Assembly (NCBI GenBank): GCA_030762175.1
Contig: CM060842.1
Location: 45,540,001 to 45,604,000, forward strand
Source: Metallyticus violacea
Lineage: Eukaryota; Arthropoda; Insecta; Mantodea; Metallyticidae
DNA: 64,000 bases
Direction: 5' to 3'
Below the pieces are notes generated by a model. That model had not been told where the DNA came from and did no database searches. It saw nothing but the letters and a program-made list of their open reading frames with translations. Shown here one piece after another: positions 22,975 to 34,020 of the stretch (its first letter is position 1; every line of letters begins with the position of its first letter). The translations under genes and the position numbers were made by a program.

Positions 22975-23580
22975 TAGGGTAAAACAATAAAATAAATTAA
23001 TTTAAGAGGCTCATTAATTACTAAATTATCAAATGAGGTGTTGAAACTGCCCGCCTTCATTCTCCACACATTTTGGCATATCTTTAGGAAGTTATTCATC
23101 ACTCGCTGTAGTTCATTTTGAGAAATCCGGGCAATTACCTGACCCAATTTTTTATGGTGTGCGGGTTTGTCTTGTACGTGGCATTTTTTAATTTATCCCA
23201 GAGTTAATAATCGCAGGCTGTTATAGGGTGGACCGGGACCACAAATCCTTACTAATAACTCTGTCTTCTGGAAACGCATTGTGAATTGCTCTCATGGAAT
23301 TATTTACAGCGTGAGCAATGGCAGAGTCCTGTTGGAAAAATGCATGATCATGCTTCCTGTAGGTTAATTCTCTAAAAAAAGGGATTAGTGTGGTATTCAC
23401 ATAAGTAATAGAATGAACTGTATGCTAAAAATATTGGTGCAATGGTTCTTTCACCGCTGAGTTAACACATAATACTTTCGAATTAAGAAACAAACAACAC
23501 AACACACTTCAGGGAACAGCTGCGCTACGACTGCGACAGTCAGCAAGATCAACAAGTAATGACTTGCTACCCCCTCCACG
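22975..23580 (-). mobile_element. ITm element, internally deleted (twin 1)
   Basis: Minus strand: HDHAFFQQDSAIAHAVNNSM (about 23320) is the second-aspartate region, followed by RAIHNAFPEDRVISKDLW and, after frame changes, KCVENEGGQFQHLI near 23060. A presumptive 5' leader (TGTTAACTCAGCGGTGAAAG at about 23455) runs almost directly into mid-transposase codons, so the HTH region and first aspartate were deleted. The copy at 33335-34020 has the same join. The open frame 23451-23732 lies mostly in the leader and is not a gene. Confidence 0.82.
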
Positions 23581-25738
23581 TTACGGCAAACGACTGGGGG
23601 GGGCTCGCTCATAGGAACCCCACTCCCCTCCACGGGGGAAAGCATCACTGATCTAGTAGTTCGGAATGGGATCCTGTTTGTTGAAGAAGTCGGCTTTTTA
23701 GGTGTTTCACATGCGTTGTTTCCGCTGACCAAAGATCACAGGAGATTTTCTACTCAATCGTCCACAGCTCTAGCTTTACAGAATTTAACAGTTTCTGAAT
23801 CTCGTTATCAATGATAGCTATTGTAAATTAATCTGCACTGCCAATCTTACGTGCATTTATTTCTCTTTAGCATATAAATTTTAATTTATAGCCATTTTCA
23901 TTATTAGTGTTTAAGCACCTTTCGGAAGTCCTTACAGCAGCAATATTTTATTCAGATTCCAAGGAAGTTTGTTTGTCATATTTACACGCGCGCGCGCATA
24001 CCTATAAAAGTAAACGTAACAAGTTGGTGGACATGCATTTTTTCACTCGTTATTTTTTATGTTATCGAAAGATGGCAGACTGAAATTTTGATTCCATTGT
24101 CGTAGATGTTGGAGATTATCTCCGTTGTCAGTATAAATATTTCATCTGCAGGCCATAGTTCATAAAAACTAGGTTTACAGTAATTATTATCAAAAACAAA
24201 TTTTACTAATAAACATATTTTTCAGGCGTACCAACTAAAATTCTTTTTAGGTTTACAGAGAAAGATGCGTGTAAAACGAAGTTGTAGCACAGGAAAGTTC
24301 CATTAAACAATGAAACATGGTGGGCCACTGTGCATATAATCACTATTAGTAATGGTTTTATATAATTGTTTGTGTGCATTTGTGTTATGTGCCTTTATAG
24401 CTTGAATGTTGAAACCCTTTGTCTTGCATTTTCTTTTCATTAATCTAGTCATTGTTTAAGTAACCCAAAGTATGAATAGCTCATTTCATTTCAAGAGGAT
24501 TCATGACTTTGCAGTTCACTTATAAAGCGGCGTTACTTGATTACTCGTTCCAAAGTGAATCCAAGTTTTCTGTTAGCCGCAGGTTGCGTTGTTCGCCATT
24601 ACAGTGATTCTGCCATCGGACAGTGTGTGCAACTATTGATTCCGGTTTAACAGTAATATTTAAACCTTCTGAACATATTGTAGTACTTCGTTACCGCTGG
24701 AAAATGTTGACTTGGAAACTGTTTTGGTTAATGATAATACCACAAAGATGTTACACGGTGTGTACACATTTTTATACAGCGTTTCTTAGCACTAGCACGC
24801 CAGTGCTAACTTTGTGGCCTGTATGACAAAATGCGCGTTTTCCTTCTGCCATAAATATTAATACGGAAACTGCGGTCCTCTAAATAGCGTTAAACAACAT
24901 TTAACTGCACAATTATGTTTTGATATGAAAGTAAAGTTTATTTAAACATTATATTGTACTTTTATTTTATGTATATAGCCATAAAAGGTACACATTTATT
25001 TTGCTCATTACCAGTGCAGCGTGTGCTTACATCTTGTGCTGATGCCAAGCACTCTGGTAACAGTTGCAATATAGTTTCAAGGTGATTACAGAAAATGGGG
25101 CTAAACTCAGAAACCATTAAAGTTGGTTTAAATCTGTATGTATATCTGAAAGCCTATGCATTGTTACACTTTCAAATGAGATCCGTCTCTAATAGACGGG
25201 GATAGCAGTGCCCTGAAGGTAATAGAAACATTACCAAAAATAAAAACATTATGTTCTCTGTTCATGCGTAAATTTAATGTTCTGTCTTTTACAGAAAAGT
25301 ATACTCCTTTAATGTTATTTACGGGCTAAAACATGACAACTTAGCAATCTCTCAAATATGAATGCTCTTCAGCATGAAAATTAGCGAACCTGGGCTTCAG
25401 CATTTGCGCCTGGACATTTTAACTCATTATACATTTTTATCAAATACCTCGAGCACTAGTTTAATTAATAAACTCGAACACACTAGCTTACTCGCTCTTG
25501 CTCCTAGCTCATTCGAAGACACTCGTTTTACTGGGCAAGGCAACTCTCTTATATGTCCAGCCCTATCCAAAACTAAATGTTGGTGATTAGATATTTGTAA
25601 CATGTAAGAAGTTTGCAGAACGTGACATAGTTTTTAGTACAGAAAGAGTATGAATGGAACTATAAGGTGTGATCAACGGAAAAGGTGGTGGTTGTAAAAC
25701 CATTTTTAACTTTATTTTGAAAATCTTGTTATATGGCT
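23581..25738. other. Gene-free stretch
   Basis: Contains a short (CG)n run near 23988-23997 and unsupported small frames (24623-24826, 25362-25586). No motif was recognised on either strand. Confidence 0.5.
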
Positions 25739-26290
25739 ATATACACGGTGTCCCAGAATCGCCGTGTAATTTTCCGGAATAGGCAACCCACATTACGTTG
25801 TAAGGGGTGGGTAAAAGCAGCAATACTTTACTACGGAGAACGTGCTACAGATACTTCGTGCATGTTTTGCTTTTTATGTGATTGAGTGCCACTATATAAA
25901 TACAGGATGTCTACACCGAGGCCGTTTTAATCACAGCATATTATTCTTTTCACCAGGTCTAAATTTCCCATTGTCTAGAGCACGAATTAAAGTTGCTGTC
26001 TAATTTTTCACAGATACATGCTGTGTTGTGTTATCTGTTCTCGCGAAAATGACTTCAGTTAAGGAGAAGGCACAAGTTGTGTTATGGTAATAGAAGTCCA
26101 CGCAAGTCAATCGTCAGGCCTTAGGCCAATCGAGAATTGGATTTTTTTTTTTATCCTGGGACTACGTGAAGGACAGGGTGTACGCCACTCAAGTTCGAGA
26201 CCTTCGTATCCGGATTGTAGAAGCGATTGGTACCGTTACTCCGGACATTTGGAGCGGATTTGAATGCAAAATGAATAGACACAAGTCATT
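25739..26290 (+). mobile_element. ITm element, internally deleted
   Basis: The left end TATACACGGTGTCCCAGAA at 25741 is typical of this transposon group. A leader follows, then ATG at about 26048 with MTSVKEKAQVVLW and a stop. About 60 bp on, the frame from 26166 gives KDRVYATQVRDLRIRIVEAI then GTVTPDIW, the conserved C-terminal end. The whole HTH-DDE core between is deleted. The right terminus is not clear. Confidence 0.75.
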
Positions 26291-26435
26291 CTTCTGCCCA
26301 TCTTTTGGTATGACTGTTTTTTTTTTTTTGAAACCTTATACAACATACGAGTATATTTGTGAATGAACAGTACCTTATGTTTATTGTTTCGAAAAAGGAA
26401 GCAAACACAAATAGGGAATATTGTGTAGACACCTG

Positions 26436-26731
26436 TACTTTACCCACGTGAACCGTGGTACCATATTTGCCTCGTAAACCTAAGATCGCGGGTTCAGTCC
26501 CGGCCTGGGTCAATGGATTTTTTCGGTCGTAAAAATCCTAAATATGACTTCCTTCGGAAGGGAAGTAAAACCGTGTGTTCCATTGTCTAGTTTTTACGGC
26601 ACGAAAAAGAAACTCACGCCTGAAAGAAGAGGCCTATGAGCAAAATTTGCCGGCCGTTTCACGCTCTGAATTGAATGGAACGCTAATGACCTGAGATGTT
26701 AAAGAGCGTCCGTAAATTAAAAACAAAGAAA
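26436..26731 (+). mobile_element. SINE-B, full length (296 bp)
   Basis: The tRNA-like head is degraded at its 5' edge (GTGGTACCATATTTGCCTCG; B box GCGGGTTCAGTCCCGGCC). The body and 3' end (GAGATGTTAAAGAGCGTCCG) are well kept. ACACCTG at 26429-26435 and 26732-26738 is a plausible target duplication; the resulting length matches the other intact copies. Confidence 0.9.
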
Positions 26732-26738
26732 ACACCTG

Positions 26739-27469
26739 AACCGACAGTAAATTTAGAATCACTAGCAGCTAAAATAATAATATTTAATACAAATACACAA
26801 TCAAAGGAGGAAATGCACTTGTATTAATAACGTTACATGATTGAATGTTAGCTATGTATGTAGCTCACTCCACAATGTAAATTAAAGGAAAGAAAGGTAG
26901 TTGCACAACGCCTAATTTTGTCCATCCCCGAAACACCTGCATGAGGCAACCAGTATTGCATAAGTGCCATGGAAGTACGCGATGTGAAACTAAACGAATG
27001 TAGCACTCCTGGGACACTGTATACACATGGCATGATTCTGGACAGAAGGCTTTGATAATCAGCACAGTTTCGAATGTGGATCTACCATCAACAGTGCGGC
27101 ACACTGTCGGACACTGCAGCCATTACATAAGACGATCAAAAACAAATCATCAGGGATCGTTAAGCTCTTGTGATGTTGCAAGCCACCCTCGTTCAGTGAA
27201 ACAATGGCTGTTCTGTACAAATTCTACTGTAATTATCACTTGTTTGGCCCGCTCATGCAACTTTGAACGGTTGGCGATTTGCATCGGATGTTGTCAAAAA
27301 CAGCGAATGGATCGATTAGTTGCTTCCACAACAGTGAGATCTCTGCGTAATGACAAAGCTTCTAGCTACACCCGAGGGATGCTCGTCACCTATCTTGAAC
27401 AGTCCAGGAATAAGAGTAATTAAGAAGGGACTTGGAAAATATAGGAATGAGTAACATTTGGATCTCAGG
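26739..27469. other. Unassigned, with overlapping open frames
   Basis: The plus frame 27052-27423 (123 codons) and minus frames 26848-27104 overlap here and base composition is less AT-rich than the flanks. I recognise no family on either strand. A decayed transposon is more likely than a gene, but this is inference. Confidence 0.35.
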
Positions 27470-28258
27470 ACAGGTAAACAGGAGGAGGTTTTAAGAAGAA
27501 AATTAAGGATCGCTTGAAGGACATTAATAGGCAGCTGATTCTTTCGAAGTGTGCAGAAAAAAGTTTCGCTGGAGATACAATCGGAAATGAAATTTTGATG
27601 GGGGATGGAGCGTTACATCCAAATAGGGGATAAACTCTGCAATCAGGTGTTCGCTTGGTTTAGGTTAAGCATGTGGCGGATGACTAAAGTAATAGACAGA
27701 GAGGGTACGAGAATCTGCCTTATATGTGAGGGGAAAGAATCTTGGGAACATATTCTGGCGTACTGCAAGGAGACTGAAGAATGGAGAAAGAGGCGTATCT
27801 ACAGGCCTCGTTTGTTAACGAGGGGAGAGGGGAATTGAAGTGCTGGACTTTGCTGGTAGATAGGAAGAAGGAGGAGGGAGTAGGTAAATTTTTAAACAAA
27901 GAGAAACAGGCTCAGATCGGAAGAGGCAGATAACCGGAAAGGGGGATAGATGAACACGAGTCACAATATGTATATATTTTATTTGTATGTATATATATGA
28001 GGGAGTGTAAGTTACTTACTTTTGTATCGTTCTGTTTATTTTATTTAGGTATGTAAATTTATTCTATTCTATATTTTTTCTTATTCTATGTATTTATTTC
28101 ATTATCTATTGTTTATCTGTTAAGAGTTAAATATTGCTTTGTGCAATTTCATATATTTCCTAGTGTATTGGGAAAGCACCTACGGTCCCAGGACCTGTGC
28201 GACATGGATGAGTTAGATTTGTAAAAATGTATTTTATTAATAAAATACTACTACTATA
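27470..28258 (+). mobile_element. LINE 3' end with zinc-knuckle codons
   Basis: Two frames together give the end of a non-LTR retrotransposon ORF2: KDRLKDINRQLILSKCAEKS, then after a frameshift WFRLSMWRMTKVI and the cysteine-histidine motif CLICEGKESWEHILAYC (about 27715-27770), typical of the C-terminal zinc knuckle of R1/Jockey/I-type proteins. A stop follows at 27836, then a 3' UTR of about 400 bp ending TTATTAATAAAATACTACTA, a TAC-type tail. The 5' part, including the reverse-transcriptase core, is absent, as in usual 5' truncation. Confidence 0.8.
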
Positions 28259-28356
28259 AAGTAATCATGATGAGTCAATTAATATGTTTTGCACGCTTAC
28301 ATTTGTTGCTTTGTTTACCTATTAATGAACTTCGTTTGTTTTCATTATTGTTGTAG

Positions 28357-28489
28357 TTGGTGGGAGCAGCGGCTTTGTGTTGGAGCGGTCTATTTCTGCG
28401 CCTGCCCCTTCATCACATGCCATCGTCAGAGGGCAACAACAGCATCGCACCTTGAACCGTTCTCGATCCAGGACAGAGGTTGTCAAGAA
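28357..28489 (+). CDS. Candidate internal host-gene exon, 133 nt
   Basis: A pyrimidine-rich tract ending in TTGTTGTAG (28348-28356) precedes, and a perfect GTGAGT donor follows at 28490. In the frame with two bases before the first full codon, all 43 codons are open: GGSSGFVLERSISAPAPSSH at residues 1-20, then a Gln/Ser/Arg-rich part with LNRSRSRTEVVK at 32-43. The frame using the first base stops. GC content is visibly higher than the flanks and the peptide is not repeat-like, but it is low-complexity and I cannot assign a gene. Implied splice phases are 1 upstream and 2 downstream. Chance or transposon origin remains possible. Confidence 0.42.
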
Positions 28490-29033
28490 GTGAGTACTAT
28501 CATCTTTCTTGGGTATGCCTCACACGCTGACGTAATGACTGCATATTCTTTTCACAGAAATTGTCTGTTTCTGAAGCTGCTGTGAATATTGTTTTCATCG
28601 ATAAGAGGGAATGTTTACGCTTTCAGTTGCAGTTATTAAACCGTTTCTTAACGGCAAAAAGTTATGTTGTTGCTGTCATTTCTGCAGCAGTCTAGGAATT
28701 ATAATATCCATTTCTTTCTCTAATTCCTTTTTATTCTTTTTACTTTCTTCCAACACTTGACATTGTGATTGGCGCGATTTAAGTAGGTACATGTTATTTT
28801 GAGACATGCATATTTAGTAAGATACATATGTATAGAGCTATCAGTGGCAAGTTTGACTGTCAAAGACAGTATTTGCAATGTAGAGGCTAATGGCAGTGAA
28901 AAGGATTTTGTATCTTTGAATTTCATCAAACACGGTCCTTCTGGAATGCGTCCCCTTAGAATCGTAGATACAAAAAAGTCCATAGAGTGAAGGAAGTGAT
29001 TTTTCTTTTGGTGGATGTTGTACTTTTTTATTG
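28490..29033. other. Stretch after the exon candidate
   Basis: Overlapping frames on both strands at 28720-28990 are open but unrecognised. No further exon with matching phase was seen. Confidence 0.4.
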
Positions 29034-29290
29034 GTATTTAATGCCTGTTTTTACTGCTGAGGCATCATAGGCGGTGAATGCTAATGACACATAATATGAA
29101 ATGATAAATTGAAAAAGAATGTTTTTAAAGGAAGGAAGCGTTCCAGGTGTTAGTTTGGGGTACTGACATTTTCCATTAATGTGGACTTAAAAAAGGTGAA
29201 CTTAAAAAAAACTTAGGGAGGGCAGTTCTGACTGGAATCGAATCCCAGACCTCCCATTCACGAGTTCGCGCCTTTACCACTTCGGCCAAC
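29034..29290 (-). mobile_element. SINE-A, diverged copy
   Basis: Minus-strand SINE-A from head (about 29290, TTGGCCGAAGTGG-like) to tail (AACAGGCATTAAATA at 29034). It is more diverged than its neighbour, with small deletions in the middle. Its head is directly followed by the poly(A) of the next copy. Confidence 0.85.
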
Positions 29291-29582
29291 TTTTTTTTTT
29301 TTTTTAATAATGTTTAACGCCCGTGTTAACTACTGAGGCATCACGGACGATGGACACTGATGATACATGAGAGGAAATGATAAACTGGGAAAAATATTTT
29401 TTTTTTTAAGGAAGGAAACGTTCCAGGCCTAAGTAGGGTATCTCCCAGGCGTTTGCCAATTACGAGGACTGAGGAAAACCTGGAAAAAGCCTCAGTTGAG
29501 GAGAATGGTCTTGGTGGGAATCGAACCCCAGGCCTCCCGCTCACAAGTCCGCGTCTTAATGACCTCGGCCGCCCTTGGCGGT
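29291..29582 (-). mobile_element. SINE-A with poly(A), inserted beside another
   Basis: The second minus-strand SINE-A runs from a well-preserved head (ACCGCCAAGGGCGGCCGAGG at 29582) to a tail at 29309 and a 15-nt poly(A), seen as T at 29291-29305. It is less diverged than the copy at 29034-29290, so it likely inserted later at that copy's head. A plus-strand frame from 29453 is antisense SINE sequence. Confidence 0.88.
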
Positions 29583-29912
29583 CCAATCCGTGTCGTTTGT
29601 GTTTTACATGCATACTAAATCACTGTAAAATGTGTTTTATATACGTTCAAGTATTTACTCGCCTCGTTTTAGTCGAGAAGAATTATGTAGCAGTAGTCGT
29701 AGTTGTATTTTTATTATTATCAAATTCTATACACACATTGCAAATATATTTTATGCATAGGTCGTAGACCGTACATGCTTCAGTATGATGCACAATTAGA
29801 AAGAGGAACAAATAATATTACAAATAAAACAGTATTAATAATAAAGAATAAAATGTTTTTTTAAAAAATGGGAAGAACTGTATTTACAGATATATGAATG
29901 GAAATGTATTAC
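29583..29912. other. Unassigned spacer between SINE-A and SINE-D
   Basis: AT-rich, no motif recognised. Confidence 0.5.
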
Positions 29913-29923
29913 ACTAATTATTG

Positions 29924-30232
29924 GACGATCTCCTAGTCTAGTGGCAACTGTGACTGCTGGTCGGGAGGCCCGGGTGCGATTCCCGGTACCTGCTTAGGAA
30001 TTTTTCTAAGTTAAGGAGGTCTGGAACGGAATCCAGCCAGCCTCGTGAGGACAATTGGAAAGCTGCTTGATGGAAAGGTAGCGCGTGATAGGCGACCGGC
30101 GTGATACCGGCGTGCTGACCACATGCGATACTGCCTTTATCAGAAGTCGTAAGACCGAGTTGCAGATGCAGAGGTTTCTATGACAGGCCAAGGTTCACCG
30201 GGCTGTAGCGCCAAATGATAGAAGAGGAGGAT
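29924..30232 (+). mobile_element. SINE-D, full length (309 bp)
   Basis: The tRNA-like head contains CTAGTCTAGTGGCAACTGTG (A-box region) and the B box GGGTGCGATTCCCGG. A body follows with a GTCTGGAACGGAATCCAGCC hairpin-prone block and GGCGACCGGCGTGATACCGG, and the tail is AGAAGAGGAGGAT. ACTAATTATTG (29913-29923) and ACTAGTTATTG (30233-30243) form an 11-bp target duplication with one mismatch. The purine tail resembles that of the LINE fragment at 19785-19810, so a shared 3' recognition signal is possible. Confidence 0.87.
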
Positions 30233-30243
30233 ACTAGTTATTG

Positions 30244-30960
30244 TGTTCTAATCGGAAAATAAATTGCTTCTAGCTTCGCGCACTTTGGCTACAAAAATGC
30301 TCATATTCAACCAATTAGTGTAGTTCGCAGATAGGCCCCCGCATGCCAATCGGCCTCTAATTGCCTTAAAAAGTTTTCTGGGGACAGCATTTTTCTCAGA
30401 TGTTCCCAGTGGGAACATTCGGCCAGAATATGTATTCATTCCTCATCCCATCCACAAAATGGGCAGATTCTCCTACTAGAACTATTCGTTAGTTTTAGCC
30501 TTCCAACCTCCCAGTCTAAACCAGGCCATTCCTGATCTCGGCTTTCGAGATATACATCTCTTTAACCCAGGTAAATTTAATTTAGGCTCAAGGAGATATT
30601 TGTGTTGCATTCTGCCTCGATTTCCTGTCTGCTGATATCCTCTAGCCTTGTTGTAACCTTCTTCCATGCATTTTTTTTTAATTTACATTGACTCGTTGCC
30701 ATATTGAACCCAGTCCAATTCCTCTGAGTATTCTTTTCATCTCTGTAGCCCAAAACGTTGGTGTTATATTTTGCATCTGGTGTCTATATGCGTCCGTAAA
30801 TAAATTAAATCTGGTGTCTATAGCATCTACCGCGAAATGTGAACTGATCTCTGTGCATTAGTCTAAGCCGGTATTTCATCGTCCTTGTTTTATGATTAAC
30901 CGTATCTTTCTAGCAACTCATCTCCCTCATGACTGCACAGTTTGGCGTTCCTTTGGGGAT
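30244..30960 (-). mobile_element. LINE 3' end, minus strand
   Basis: The minus strand reads, in changing frames, EYSEEL/RILRGIGLGSIWQR (about 30720), then MEEGYNKARGYQQ, SRDQEWPGLDWEVGRLKLTN and the zinc-knuckle RRICPFCGWDEE followed by IHILAECSHWEHL (about 30470-30400). This is the C-terminal part of a LINE ORF2. Stops and frameshifts are many. The 3' end adjoins the SINE-D target duplication. The 20-bp SINE-B insertion at 30789-30808 lies inside or just upstream of this relic. Confidence 0.75.
30789..30808 (+). mobile_element. 20-bp SINE-B 3'-end insertion with TSD
   Basis: The 20 bases TGCGTCCGTAAATAAATTAA contain the SINE-B 3' terminus (GCGTCCGTAAATAAA, 15 identical bases). They are flanked exactly by the 14-bp direct repeat ATCTGGTGTCTATA at 30775-30788 and 30809-30822. 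The simplest reading is an extremely 5'-truncated retrotransposition event. Confidence 0.8.
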
Positions 30961-31537
30961 TCCGAGAACCCTTTTCCGAAAATCAATTGAATTATTAAAT
31001 TAAATTATTGCAAAAGCACCAGCTTATAAGTGGCTGAAGCTAAGGAACTTTTGTTATGTCCCCTGACCACCTCTGTCATATTCAAACCTTGAAAATACAT
31101 TTCACTACATCACATGTTCAATTGATCCCTATTGCCGTAGATAACCTCTTCAAGGCTAGTTTGCATGTTCTGCATGATTGTCATGCAAATCTTCATGAAT
31201 ATGACTACACAACAGAACTGCGCGCTTATACATTTTGAGATATTTTGAGGTCTCTCTCTGAATACTTTATTCTTTCAAAAAGCCTCACAAAAATTAATCG
31301 CATCGATTTAAATCTGGGCCTAAAGGTGGCTAAAACATCTTTGCAGTGATGGTTAAATAAACACAATAGGGGAAATCCAACCATTTTACGTCGTTTAGTT
31401 TTTCTAAGAATTGGCAAAAGCGTGCACAAAATTCGAATTGCATGTAACATTTTATAACTTTTTATTTATTTGTTGTCAACAAAGTATTGTATGCTAGGAT
31501 TTTAATATTGGAGTCGTCTATTTAGAAAATCCTACAG

Positions 31538-31540
<3 letters not shown>
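30961..31540. other. Gene-free stretch
   Basis: Unsupported small frames on both strands (31056-31238, 31226-31450); nothing recognised. Confidence 0.45.

Positions 31541-31588
<48 letters not shown>
31541..31588. repeat. (TA)n microsatellite
   Basis: Uninterrupted TA run of about 47 bp. Confidence 0.95.
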
Positions 31589-31591
<3 letters not shown>

Positions 31592-33334
31592 TTTCGCTGC
31601 GTTTGTGCAGAATTAACGGATTACTTCATGCGTATTGCAGTTTTTTTGGCCATGTATCAAGTTCATTGAAATTGTCACATTTTATAGAGTTAAAATTGAT
31701 TCCTTATGTGAGCAAACCGTGCACAGCACTTAATGAAAAACACTTAAAAATGAAGAGACATATTAACATGTATTAATGTGAGTGTTTTCTTTATTTAAAC
31801 ATTTGAACATTTTAGTTCATTGTGTTTTTATACAGCTCACAGAGGTTATTTTATCTTATCTCGACTTTCGTGTGATAATATATAAGAAATTTCACATTAA
31901 AAGTAACATAAAGTGCCCAAACTAAAAACTGAATTTAACTCTCAATAATATAAAAATGCAATGACGCCCCAGTATTAGCAACTTGAGTTTAACGCGGGAT
32001 GTGATGGTGATGATTAATAATCTATTTATGCAGATACAAATTTAATATTTTATAATGTATTTCTTTTTTTATTTCCCTGTTTTTCAATTCATGATATTAC
32101 ATACTTTTTGTTAAAACTGATTTCTATGTTCCGTTTGCATAAGTAACTGTGTTGACAACCCTGGAACTATGTCATACTGGAAGAAAATCAATAAAAGCTG
32201 ATCCCAAGTGCGTATCATAGCGTCTTTCAGCGCGAGAAAATTACATTTTGTAACAGCAATTTAGTATAATGTAACAAATAAAAATAGCAATTAGTCATTT
32301 TACACCATTAAAATACTTTAAAACCAATTAATTATCATTGATGAGATGTTGGTGATATTATCCCAGATATTTAGGTGTTTCTTTCTTGCTCTTCACAGCG
32401 AGAAATACGCGAACAATTTCTTTGATACAAAGAAACTTTCGGAATGACTGGAATAAATTTAGTGTATAAGTACAATTTTATTTATAAATATTAAAAAGTT
32501 GACTAAAATAATGCATGAAACACGTATTAAATGATTTTATTTTATCTTTAAAATATCTCTTTCAACACTTGTATCATGAATAACTAATCGTCTAAGAATT
32601 GCGCATGTCTATATCTAGAAACACCCTTCCTAACGACATTCTACTGTAACGCTTCTGTGACAATAGCTTATAACGAGGTTATTGAACCGACTGTTAACAC
32701 TTTCCGGTCATTACATATAGGCATTAGCTTTCTTGCTTCGCGCAGAAGCGATCATTCGAAAACGTCCCATCTGGTGCACGTGTTGCGGTTGACACTCTTT
32801 CGTGGTTCGAGCATGATTACAGCTTGCAATGGAGTTTGCTGGTCGATGATTTTACACTGCGTTTTCATTCTCTGTGATAACGGAGCTTCGTGTTGTAAAG
32901 TATTTCATCTCCTTGGCCGGTTTTCTTTTTAAGAACAAAGAAATCTAGAGGCTTTACGATAATTTGAAACTACATACAATGCTGTTTTAATCTCCTTTGC
33001 TGTAATGTTAGACCGCAACGGACACTGCACCAAATTTCTCCAGCGATCTGGAAGGGCACCGTTTGCAATTAATATAAGAACACAAAATCAAAACTGTTGT
33101 AATTTTTAACTTTGTCTATAGATACTATCAGATTGGGGGGGGGGGACCAAACGGAGATTAAAAAAAGTTAAATATATAAAAATGTATTTTATTTTTATTT
33201 ATTATTATTAGAGGAAAGAAACAAAAAGGAACATCTCCTTTGTTGCAATGTTAGACCGCAACGAACTCTGCACTGTCTGTTTATTTTTGGTCACATTTTT
33301 TCCCCAAGAGCGTTTGTCGCGCCGTGAAGAGAGT
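31589..33334. other. Gene-free stretch with a direct repeat
   Basis: A block of about 38 bp containing AATGTTAGACCGCAACG occurs at about 32994-33032 and again at about 33238-33276, 244 bp apart. A G11 run lies near 33136. The open frame 32657-32932 is unsupported. Confidence 0.5.
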
Positions 33335-34020
33335 AGCACAAGCATGCTTGCTCACTTGTTGACCTTGCTAACTGTCGCAGTCATAGAGTAACGTTTCCAG
33401 GCGTGTTTTGTGTTGTTCCTTTCATAATTCGACAGTATACATAAAGTGCATTATGTCTCATGTGTTTACAAGGCACAGCGCGCTTTATGTACGAAGTTTG
33501 TGTTAACTCAGTGGTGAAAGAGTCATAGAGTTTGTTTTTAGCATACAGTTGATGCTGTTACTTATGTGAATACCATGCTAGCCTATTTTTTCAGAGAATT
33601 CACCGACAACGAGCGTGATCATGCATTTTTTCAACAGGATTCTGCTACTGCTCACACTGAGAATAATTTCATGAGAGCAATTCACAATGTGTTTCCACAA
33701 GACAGAGTTATTAGTAGGGATTTGTGACCCCCTCGGTCCCATGATGTAACAGCATGCGTTTATTATCTCTTTGGTAAATTAAAAAACTGGTGTGTACAAA
33801 ACGAACCCACACTCCATACAGGAACTCATAGATAAAATTCGTCAGGAAATTATCCGGGTTTCTCAAAATGAACTACAACGAGTGATAAATAATTTCCTAA
33901 AGAGATGACAAAAATGTGTAGAGAATGAAGGCAGTTTCAACACCTCATTTGATAATTTAGTAAATAAGGAGCCTCTTAAATTCGTTTGCATATTGTTGTA
34001 TGGTTGTTTGTTTTACTGTT
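33335..34020 (+). mobile_element. ITm element, internally deleted (twin 2)
   Basis: Plus-strand copy of the family at 22975-23580. The leader TGTTAACTCAGTGGTGAAAG (about 33502) is followed by ttagcatacagtt and then mid-transposase codons REFTDNERDHAFFQQDSATA, then HTENNFMRAIHNVFPQDRVI near 33650-33710. A stop replaces the tryptophan in DLW-PPRSHD. The C-terminus continues in shifted frames to FQHLI near 33945. The shared deletion join means the two copies derive from one deleted parent, or one was copied from the other. Confidence 0.82.

Noticed and set aside
27052..27423. 123-codon plus-strand frame as a gene
   Set aside because: No recognised family, a comparable minus-strand frame overlaps, and no splice context; kept only as unassigned sequence.
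29453..29767. Plus-strand open frame of 104 codons
   Set aside because: Most of it is the antisense of SINE-A.
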